DNA of 20,884 nt, from contig CALSCR010002862.1 in assembly GCA_943704495.1 (NCBI GenBank), forward strand, positions 1 to 20,884, given 5' to 3'. Under the pieces are notes generated by a model that made no database searches, had not been told where the DNA came from, and saw only the letters and a list, made by a program, of their open reading frames with translations. Below, piece by piece: positions 9,674 to 17,386 of this stretch. Within the stretch, counting starts at the first letter, position 1, and each line of letters opens with the position of its first letter. Both the position numbers and the translations under genes were made by a program. The DNA comes from Pigoraptor chileana. Its lineage: Eukaryota > Opisthokonta > Filasterea.

Positions 9674-9739
9674 TGAAAAAACCTCATCAGAGTGCCCACT
9701 CAGAGTGACAGTGCGGCTGACTGTCGCCGCTGTTGTCAT

Positions 9740-10344
9740 TGCAATGTCATCCACCCACAAATGGTCAGTCAATCAACGGCAGACCCAACTCAGTTGCTCT
9801 CAAATGGATTGACTTCATAAGGAAATGCAATCTAATCTTAACCCCGTCGGCAATTCAGGCTTGCACCAGAGGCCCTCAGCAGAAAAGGATATTTTTCCGA
9901 GGCAACGGACGTAGGTGTGTGTATGTGTGTGTGTGTCCGTCCGTCCGTCGTCTCAAAACGCAGCAAAATATATTCAAGAGAAAGTTGATGAAGACAATGT
10001 CCAAGATCTCATTAAGTATCATTAGTTGTCCTCTCGTACTTATTGTGAACGCACACACAACACCACCGCACACAGTCACAGTCACACACACACACACACT
10101 CTCACTGACACACAGTCATCACATTTTCAGTGTCAAAGCCAATTTAACCCTAGCCAAAGCTTCTAACCCTAGCGATTACTCAATCCACTTCGACGGCCGG
10201 CTGATGACACACACAATCAGTGAGTCGGCTCTACTTCTTCTGCCCGCCCAGCGAACCGCTGTCAGTGCGACCTCATGTAAGGAAGCAAGTATTCACAAGC
10301 ATTCGGAATTATTAGCAGAAGATTGTCTTCATTGAATAAGAAAA
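9740..10344. other. Divergent intergenic region with GT and CA tracts
   Basis: These 605 bases lie between the decayed kinase-PARP gene (minus) and the methionine sulfoxide reductase gene (plus). They hold a GT-rich tract with GTCC repeats (9914-9949) and a CA-rich tract (10047-10115), which are complementary and could pair. Two AACCCTAG words sit at about 10146 and 10166. No gene is apparent. Confidence 0.55.
10083..10099. repeat. (CA)n microsatellite
   Basis: A CA run of about eight units inside a longer CA-rich stretch, 250 bases upstream of the methionine sulfoxide reductase start codon. Confidence 0.85.
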
Positions 10345-11454
10345 ATGCTTCCCGAAGCAGCCTCAGGCACCAGCCTGAAAGGATTGTCCAAAAGAGATGC
10401 TTACAAGGAAATGCTTGATCAAGTGCAGGCTGTCCTTCACGGAGAACGCAACTATGTGAGCATTCGAAGGATCAGTGTTTTGTGTGTGTGCATGTGTTAT
10501 GTATGCTCTTCGTATCCGCATGGGAAAAGGTATTTAGAACGTCATCTGGGGTTGTTTCGATAAAGTGTTGTCAGAGATATATTGCAGAGACTCGAAGATT
10601 CCTTCCTGTGTCAGTGCTGACCCACAAAAGTATCCAACCCTTTTTCGTGATCAGATTGCCAACTTGTCGAATGCTGCTGCGATCATCTATCACGGTCTGA
10701 ATGGTCGTGAAGATGCGCCGGTTAATTGGGCCGGATTCTACTTGAAGGATCACTCAAAGGATAATGAGCTTGTGTTGGGCCCGTTCCAAGGCAAAGTTGC
10801 TTGCGTGAGAATACGTTTTGGCCGCGGTGTGTGCGGTACAGCAGCGCAATCTTTGAAAACGCAGGTACGTGCGCGCATTCGTATTTCCATGCGCTTTGAT
10901 GCAGTTTTTCGTTAACTATGCCTGCAACAGTTCAAGTCACATCCAATCGATCGATCTCTGTTGCTCACTTTGAAAGCCGAGTGAACCAGAAATCTTCTCA
11001 TCGCCAATATTGTATGTGCACATGCTTCATACAATATAGCTGGTACCAAATGTACACGATTTTCCAGGCCACATTGCCTGCGACTCGGCATCAAATTCAG
11101 AGGTTGTGGTCCCTATCGTGCGTGGCAACGGGGTGGGTACCGCCAAATATAGCATGCGAATCAACCTGTTTTGCTCTCCATCTCTCTACTGATTTCTTGC
11201 TGAGTTCATGGGCAATCGATCTATCAAAAAACTCAATCATTCCACTCATGATGTTCTCATGTGCACACGGCATCGCCGTTCCCGCTCTTACCTTTGTGAC
11301 TGACCCACCAACCAAATTTCATGTGTGCCGCTTGCAGGATGTCCTTGGCGTTCTCGATCTCGACTCCTCCGTTGTAAATGGGTTTGACATTGAAGACCAA
11401 CAGGGTCTGGAAGCCATAGTCGTCGTGCTTGTCAGCGGATGCGATTGGCCATGA
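10345..11454 (+). CDS. fRMsr: Free methionine-(R)-sulfoxide reductase (fRMsr, GAF domain)
   Basis: The enzyme reduces free methionine-R-sulfoxide with thioredoxin electrons, using a GAF-fold pocket with catalytic and resolving cysteines. Four exons, 10345-10455, 10655-10864, 11040-11132 and 11338-11454, are all in phase 0 and give 176 residues, the normal family length. After splicing, GERNYIANLSNAAA aligns without gaps to the E. coli GETSFLATLANTSA segment. The core reads VNWAGFYL, LVLGPFQGKVAC, FGRGVCGTAAQ, VPNVHDFPGHIACDSASNSE, VVPIV, VLGVLDLDSS and FDIEDQQGLEAI. The three conserved cysteines are present: the pair ten residues apart (VAC and GVC) and HIAC. It looks functional. The family occurs in bacteria, fungi and protists and is absent from animals. 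A longer exon 2 starting near 10608 would also be open but spoils the alignment. Confidence 0.95.
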
Positions 11455-12779
11455 TCAAGGCAGCCGCAGACAGCACGGGGTCTGTTGACTGAAGTAAATC
11501 TTTCGGTGTTCATGCACAAATGCACACTCGACGTGAGACTGGATAATCCTTTACAAAATCAATACTGGCACCTTGGCAGCACGTAAGTCAGGCAGATGGG
11601 GGTCAGTTAACGACAGCCGGGTCATCACCGATTTGAGGGAAGGTTGTGTGTCCGAACACTAGCAGTCTTCGGGCCTTACCGATGGCAGTGTAGATATGAA
11701 AAATTAACACGACAATCAGCGAAGTTGCTGAGGGACACTAGATCGCCTGTTACTGAAGATGATGAACTCAAACCTGGCGGCAGTAAGACTTGCGTTATAG
11801 TTGAGTACCCTTTTCGAGAATTGCCGGCGGAACCCATAAAACCGATAGTACCCAATCAGATCGTCCCTCCATCTTTACAAACGCTCTTCAAAAGCGGCCA
11901 AAAAGATGGAATTTTTTAAACTGGCGCGCCAAATGGGTGGGGTGTCAAGGGGATATCCGGAGTTTACTCTGTCCCACGTGGGTTACTTCCTTTTCGGGAA
12001 GCGAGGTCCCCTCCCCTTCTGTGATTTATTTCGGTGAGGATTCCATAGTGATTCCTATAGAGTGAAACACCTCTGGGATTTATTTTTGACCAGCAATTTG
12101 ACAGAAGCACCACCCATTCAACAGACTCGGTGCAAAGGCTGATACTGAAAGATTCCAAAGGAAAAAAGGCCCTCCCCGCATGCAACACAAGCCCCCTTGG
12201 GACCAAAATGCGAAGTCCCCCCCCCTCCTTCATGCCTAATTGACGTTTTCAAATTATTCTCCCGCAGATGGGTGGATATTCCAGACCCATTCCCACATTG
12301 ATTGTGCGCCTGCCGGGTCGGACTCACACGCCCGCGCATTAATTGTGGACGGAGTGTGTGTGCGCGTGTGCGGCCTCTCGCACCCGTCTGTGATCCACAC
12401 GCCGACAGGTCAGCATACCCTCCCCTCATTCGAGTACGCCCCGATAGCAGTGGAATGCACATGCGGCATTGTGTACTCGGGTTATGCATCTCGGCCTGCT
12501 TAGAATCGCCAACACGAGTTTAACTACAAACATTTCTTACATTTTGATGATTGACTCGGTATTGTACCTGCTTTGAAAGTCAGTTGCCGTGGGCGAATAG
12601 GCCCTGTGTAAGCATAGACGAAGAGGTCCTCACAGTATACATCTGTCATCGAACGGTCCAATCTTAGGGCTTGTCGCAAACGCTTACAGAGCGAGCGGTC
12701 ATCGCTCTATTCTAGTTATTTCCGGCAGTCCGCGGGCGGCGGCGGTAATCATCGGCGGGTTTCCGCTGATACAGGAAGC
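11455..12779. other. Long gene-free stretch
   Basis: These 1.3 kb lie between the methionine sulfoxide reductase gene and the EGF/laminin-G gene. Open frames at 11644-11919 (plus), 12118-12489 (minus) and 12240-12503 (plus) have no recognisable domain. A palindromic TTTGGCGCGCCA-type site (reverse strand, about 11922-11933) contains an E2F-like TTTGGCGC word. A hairpin lies at 12688-12708 (AGAGCGA / TCGCTCT), 72 bases before the start codon of the EGF/laminin-G gene. The 3' end must hold the promoter of that gene. Confidence 0.5.
12688..12708. promoter_or_regulatory. Small hairpin in probable 5' UTR
   Basis: AGAGCGA at 12688-12694 pairs with TCGCTCT at 12702-12708 across a seven-base loop. 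It sits 72 bases upstream of the EGF/laminin-G start codon, so it could be in its leader RNA. There is no evidence for function beyond position. Confidence 0.3.
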
Positions 12780-15700
12780 ATGGCATCTCTGCGACTTCTT
12801 TTCGTCTTCGCGTTGATTGCTGCACTCTGCGCGGGAACTGTTCGTGCGATTAGGGACGATCCTCTCGATCACGTTGACGTGCGCAATGTTGATGACAATG
12901 GTCCCGAAGCTGAACCTTCGTCAGCAATCTATGGGGGTACGGCAGACGACTCATCAGCAGCAGCGTTCTCGCGTGAACCATCGGCTGTGCCAACGGTGAC
13001 CGCAGTTCCCATCGAGCACCATTACTGCACGCCGAACCCTTGCGGCCAAAACTTCGCCTGCGAGGAGTCGATCGATGGATTCACTTGTATTTGCGATGGC
13101 AATATTCGCGTTGATAATGACGCATGCCCTCCGAGCAATAACACGGTCTGCAGCGGCTCCAACCCTTGCGGTTCGGGTACGTGCATACCCCTATCGACAC
13201 CTGGCGAGTATATCTGCGATTGCGGCAGTCGCGGAGTCGTTTACAATGAGCCATGCCCGAATATCTTGGCGTGCGATGCGAAACCCTGCAAGAACGGTGG
13301 CCTGTGCATTGATCTAGGCAACTACTACATCTGCAACTGCCTTGACGGTTTCGAGGGCTTAAATTGCGAATTGGCTCTCGACAGCCACTCGCCCTTGCCT
13401 CCTCACCCATCGACTGCCGGCCCCGAACCCTCCATAACAGACGTTCCGCCTGAGCCCGTTTCGTCGAGCGCAACTCCTGCGGAGTCGTCGTCTCAGGCGC
13501 CTCTCCCAGAGAGCCCTTGCAAAAACAACCCTTGCAAACCAGGCGTTTGCATTCCCGATGACGCACCTGAGTACCAGCCCGAGGGTTACTACTGTCTCTG
13601 CGGCGCCGACTTTTCGACCATCTCAAAGGGCTACTGCGTTGATAAGTGCCAAAACTTCCATTGCCACAACAACGGCGAGTGCGCGATCAACAGTGAAGAC
13701 CAGCCTTACTGCGTCTGCCCCCTTCCGTATGCGGGAGTAACGTGCGATGAAATTCTTTTGGGATGCAACGACGCCCATCCCTGTCTTAACGGCGGTGTGT
13801 GCATTGGTGGAGGAAACTCGACGACGGATAGCTCAAGCGCGCCGATGCCCTCGCACTCTGCGCACCCTGATGACAACTCTACAACGATCGGTTTTTGCGA
13901 GTGTCCGCCGCAGTGGGAAGGTGTGTTTTGCCAGACTGACGTTAACGAATGTCTCGTGAACACTACCTGCAAGAACGGTGGCATATGCAACAATCTCGAC
14001 GGTGACTTTGAATGCGAGTGCCCGATCGGGTGGGATGGCAAGGATTGCAGTATACTCCACGATTTCTGCGACGACCTCAATCCGTGTCAGCATGGCACAT
14101 GCTTTGCCAAGTACAGGACTTATTGGTGCGCTTGCGATGCGGGCTACATCGGGGTCAACTGCGAGACACAGTATGTTGGAACCGACACGATTTCCCTACG
14201 TGGCAACTCGTTTGTCAAGCAAATTCTGCCAGAACCCGGCGTTCTCGATGTGTTTTCGACCTACACAATCACCCTAAAGCTGAAGGCGAAGCAACCCGAC
14301 GGCCTCATCTTTTATGCTGACGGCAACGGCAAATCGGTCGACTACTTCAGCCTCGAGCTTGTTGATGGGCAGCTCGTGGGCCTTGTACGTGGCGGAAATT
14401 CGGTCGCCTCGCTCCTTCCTCAACCGTTTGCTGTGCGTGTCGACGACAGCCAGGAGTACGAAGTCACCTTTTCATTCCACAGCGGGGTGGCCAGGCTCAA
14501 GGTTGCGTCGTTCGTAGTGACTAAGTCAATCGCGGCGCAGGCCATCTACCTCACCCGACAGTATTACTTTGGTGGCGTCGAGGACGACAAATCGGGCCCA
14601 TTTGTAACAGGCGCCAACTTCCAGGGATGTCTTTCTAACGTGGTACTCAACGGCGTTCCGCTCCAGCAGATTAGTGGCCTTTACGGCAAAACGGACGCGA
14701 AGGGCAAGTTCAGCAACACATGCCCCTACGACATTGGTCACTTCAATGGATCGGCGACGGCGTACTTTTACCCGGAGCTTTTTGGAGACAACTTCTACCT
14801 CGATTTTGTGTTCCGGACAACGAAGACAGAGGGAACGATTTTCGCGACAGGAACCAAGACAAGCCGTGTTGGGCAGGTCAACATTCTTGCAATTGGCGAC
14901 GGACACATCTTCACGCAGGAGGGTCGATCAGTCGAGGAGGGCAGTGTTTATATTGCCGACGGGCAATGGCACAGTATCTCCATCTCGGATCCCGATGATG
15001 ACGGTTACATCTGGGTTAGCGTGGACGATGGTGTCGAGTATTACCCCGCTTTCGACACGTATGTCGTTCCCACCAACGACGACTTTTTCAATTTCGGAGG
15101 CACTTGGGGACCCGATCAGGGCACCCACGTCCCGTTTGTCGGCGAAATCGCGCTGATTGTCTTCAACATCACGCAGCCCGTGTATTTTGACGACACAGAT
15201 TTCGTCACAATGTCTGGCGTCTCGAACATAATCCCCGCGCCCGCAACTGTGAGCTTCCCTGGAGCCGATTCGTACATGCGATTCGTTTCGTCGACGTTTG
15301 CACCCGGAAGCACGGGGACCATGTCGTTTGATTTGCGCACTGGCATTAAAAACCAGATTTTGTTTGTGTCCAACGGCCAGGCTCTTCCGGCAAACAAGCC
15401 CGGCGCCGTGCGGCCGTTTTGGGTGGTTGAGATTCTCGATGGCGACTTGACATGGAGCTTCAATGCAGGCAATGACACGACGGTCGTCCGCTTTGCGGGA
15501 CGGAACGTGGCCGATCTTAATTGGCACTCGATCCAGCTCTCCCGCAATGGCAACCAGGGATTCCTCACGATTGACAACTTGCAGGTGCAGGCCTCGTCGA
15601 CGAGCACCGCGCTCACATTTACGGGCCTCACTGACCTTTACGTCGGCGGATCGCCCGCAAACGTGCGTGTTGGAACGACTGCCCAGGCATCCTACCAGGG

Positions 15701-16430
15701 GTGTATGAAGGACATTACCATTAACGGAGCCCCACTGCGCCTGGACCTTGCGACTCGCGTGCAGGGCGCCATTGACCAAAGCTGCGACGTCGAGAAGCGA
15801 TCGTTTGACGGAACGGGATATGCGTGGTTCGCGCAGCGTGGAGTGCAGATCGGAAATTTCTTTTCCGCCAGCCTCTTTTTCCGAACCCAGCAGACGGGCT
15901 CTGCCACTCTTCTCTACGCGGCGAATCCGGCACTCAATTCGTTTGTTGCGATTGTCCTCCACGATGGCAACGTGCAAGTGCGGTATCGCTATGCCAACAT
16001 GACACAGGCACAAGGGACCGGGCAACAAGGACCAGGCCAGCGGTTGTACGAGGTTTTGGATCCCCTCGACGAGTACTTTGACCCCATCGACACAACGAAT
16101 GCGCCGTTGAACGACGGCAACTGGCACGAAGTGAGTGTTTCGATCACAAGCGATTCTCTGAGCATCGACGTTGACCACGGCTTCTACTCGAACACGATCC
16201 CGATTCCCTCGTGGTGGAACCTTGTATCTACGACGGGCGTTTACTTTGCCGGCACATCCCCCAACGTTCCGGTTTTCTCCATCAGCTCTCCTCTCAACGG
16301 GTGCATCCAGGATATTGTCGTTAACGGGGAGGTCCTGCAGTTTACGAGGGCTACTTCGCTAATCAAGGCGTCGCGCTTGTGCAAGGTCTCGAGCGAGCCA
16401 GACATTTTGCTGGGCGGACCCGAGGAGTAG
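12780..16430 (+). CDS. Secreted EGF-like / laminin-G protein, 1216 residues
   Basis: A single uninterrupted frame encodes a secreted multidomain adhesion or matrix protein. Residues 1-23 are a signal peptide (MASLRLLFVFALIAALCAGT, then VRA). Eight EGF-like domains follow (about 83-115, 124-159, 165-196, 247-286, 290-322, 329-384, 391-423, 430-461). The seventh begins DVNEC with a later Asn, the calcium-binding type. A Ser/Pro linker fills about 200-245, and a Ser-rich insert (about 344-370) interrupts EGF 6. Four laminin-G domains span about 470-648, 655-815, 822-1002 and 1008-1201. The first, third and fourth have the usual C-terminal disulfide pair (GC and a later Cys); the second has no Cys. 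No transmembrane segment or GPI signal is seen; the tail ends LLGGPEE. The layout recalls agrin, perlecan, Crumbs and Eyes shut, without proving orthology. The start context (AAGCATGG) is good. It has no introns, unlike the multi-exon genes around it. Confidence 0.97.
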   Translation: MASLRLLFVFALIAALCAGTVRAIRDDPLDHVDVRNVDDNGPEAEPSSAIYGGTADDSSAAAFSREPSAVPTVTAVPIEHHYCTPNPCGQNFACEESIDGFTCICDGNIRVDNDACPPSNNTVCSGSNPCGSGTCIPLSTPGEYICDCGSRGVVYNEPCPNILACDAKPCKNGGLCIDLGNYYICNCLDGFEGLNCELALDSHSPLPPHPSTAGPEPSITDVPPEPVSSSATPAESSSQAPLPESPCKNNPCKPGVCIPDDAPEYQPEGYYCLCGADFSTISKGYCVDKCQNFHCHNNGECAINSEDQPYCVCPLPYAGVTCDEILLGCNDAHPCLNGGVCIGGGNSTTDSSSAPMPSHSAHPDDNSTTIGFCECPPQWEGVFCQTDVNECLVNTTCKNGGICNNLDGDFECECPIGWDGKDCSILHDFCDDLNPCQHGTCFAKYRTYWCACDAGYIGVNCETQYVGTDTISLRGNSFVKQILPEPGVLDVFSTYTITLKLKAKQPDGLIFYADGNGKSVDYFSLELVDGQLVGLVRGGNSVASLLPQPFAVRVDDSQEYEVTFSFHSGVARLKVASFVVTKSIAAQAIYLTRQYYFGGVEDDKSGPFVTGANFQGCLSNVVLNGVPLQQISGLYGKTDAKGKFSNTCPYDIGHFNGSATAYFYPELFGDNFYLDFVFRTTKTEGTIFATGTKTSRVGQVNILAIGDGHIFTQEGRSVEEGSVYIADGQWHSISISDPDDDGYIWVSVDDGVEYYPAFDTYVVPTNDDFFNFGGTWGPDQGTHVPFVGEIALIVFNITQPVYFDDTDFVTMSGVSNIIPAPATVSFPGADSYMRFVSSTFAPGSTGTMSFDLRTGIKNQILFVSNGQALPANKPGAVRPFWVVEILDGDLTWSFNAGNDTTVVRFAGRNVADLNWHSIQLSRNGNQGFLTIDNLQVQASSTSTALTFTGLTDLYVGGSPANVRVGTTAQASYQGCMKDITINGAPLRLDLATRVQGAIDQSCDVEKRSFDGTGYAWFAQRGVQIGNFFSASLFFRTQQTGSATLLYAANPALNSFVAIVLHDGNVQVRYRYANMTQAQGTGQQGPGQRLYEVLDPLDEYFDPIDTTNAPLNDGNWHEVSVSITSDSLSIDVDHGFYSNTIPIPSWWNLVSTTGVYFAGTSPNVPVFSISSPLNGCIQDIVVNGEVLQFTRATSLIKASRLCKVSSEPDILLGGPEE

Positions 16431-17386
16431 AGCAGTGTTCGAGGGGGGCAAATTGTCGTTGGCTCCTCTTGACCTTGAGCAGGGGGGGTCTCAGTCACTG
16501 GCCGATAAAGTCGCGTAAGGGTCGTGTGAACAGACGCACATATAATCTGCTCTGCTGTGTCCGACCCTGAAGTTGTGTTTGCGTGCAGGCCTGCGTGCGT
16601 GAGTGTTTGTGTATTTGTTAAAGTATAAGTCGTTGTTTCAAGTCTCAGTAATGCGGCGTGTTTTTTTTGGTTGGTTTTACCACATTTTCTATTGTTTTTT
16701 CTTTTTCATATCTTACTGCAGTCAAACTGTTCACTTTTTTGCGGCGTATGTTTCTTGCGAGTATTGTTTCAATTCCATCCCGTGTTTACGAGTAGCTGGA
16801 TTGTACCGTCCGGGGACGGTCTTGCAGTTGCCCAATTAAAAAAGACAACATATGTTGAACACAGCAAATAGAGTCAACGACATAAGTAGAAGGAATGAAT
16901 GCATTGACGTGCATTGAAATCAGTAAACAAACAGCAAGAACTCAGAGCACCGCTGATCACGTGCCGGCGTGAGACGATTTCCAGTGCCGACTGACCGGAC
17001 ACACACGGCTCTTTCAGACTCACGGAGAACTGAATGACAGTTTATTAAATCGTTCGCCCAGAGACAGGGGGACATCTAGTGGTGCGCGCAGCTTCCTTGG
17101 TGTGGAACGCCTCTCTTTTTGTCTGATTGAAGGGTATGAGCATGACGCAGGCATTGAAACTCTATGTTCAGGGTGGCTTGTCCTTGATTCGGCAATTGAC
17201 GCAGGGATGGCGACAGGTTGACTGTGCTGAGTGTGAGTAGATAGATGCGTTGTTCACTGATGCTGCTGTTTGCGGCCATCTAATAGCTATTTCTTGAAAT
17301 TGAGATGGGGTGGTGAGGCCGTGCTCTTCTCTGCGTGCTTGGTTGTGTCGCTTTCTTATGTTGATGCCTGCGCTCGACTTCATCTA
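16431..17386. other. Intergenic region after the EGF/laminin-G gene
   Basis: These 956 bases hold the 3' UTR of the EGF/laminin-G gene and the 5' region of the dehydrogenase gene. An AATTAAA word at about 16835-16841 is a candidate polyadenylation signal. The frame from about 17273 into the dehydrogenase stays open and reads a hydrophobic stretch (VLFSACLVVSLSYV), but it has no ATG before 17387. No other gene is apparent. Confidence 0.5.

Larger units (their letters stand above)
6494..9739 (-). pseudogene. Decayed WD40 - coiled coil - protein kinase - PARP gene
   Basis: Remains of one long gene. In translation order: two WD40 units (about 9470-9720, [15 protein letters not shown] twice), a Lys/Glu/Arg coiled coil (about 9210-9350), a poorly conserved helical part, kinase N-lobe (KCALKEF at about 8200, RLSHPNIVAIN at about 8125), kinase C-lobe (HRDIKVQN, AAPEV), a second coiled coil (about 7280-7530) and a PARP catalytic domain (about 6494-7255: RVHRIENGRLW, FLWHGT, LFGAGVYFAEHSSKSDQ, then FVVYDRSQCYPEFL). 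The longest open part, from 8025 downward, covers kinase C-lobe to most of PARP. The frame changes at least seven times: near 6572, 8063, 8160, in 8255-8290, in 8345-8375, near 8750 and near 8960. A stop replaces the WD40 tryptophan at 9608-9610. The kinase has DFD in place of DFG. The eight-exon neighbour has clean frames, so base-calling error is a poor explanation. Introns may explain one or two breaks, not all. Confidence 0.85.

Noticed and set aside
10140-10180. Two AACCCTAG words resembling telomere repeats (TTAGGG)
   Set aside because: There are only two isolated copies, about 20 bases apart, not an array. Chance or an unrelated motif is sufficient.
11644-11919. 91-residue plus open frame
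   Set aside because: No domain, no splice partners, and composition does not stand out. It could be an exon of an unknown gene, but I cannot support it.
12118-12503. Overlapping open frames on both strands (12118-12489 minus, 12240-12503 plus)
   Set aside because: Both are short and featureless, and GC-rich sequence keeps frames open by chance.
14928-16178. 416-residue open frame on the minus strand
   Set aside because: It is a shadow of the EGF/laminin-G coding sequence; the plus frame has clear domains and the minus frame has none.
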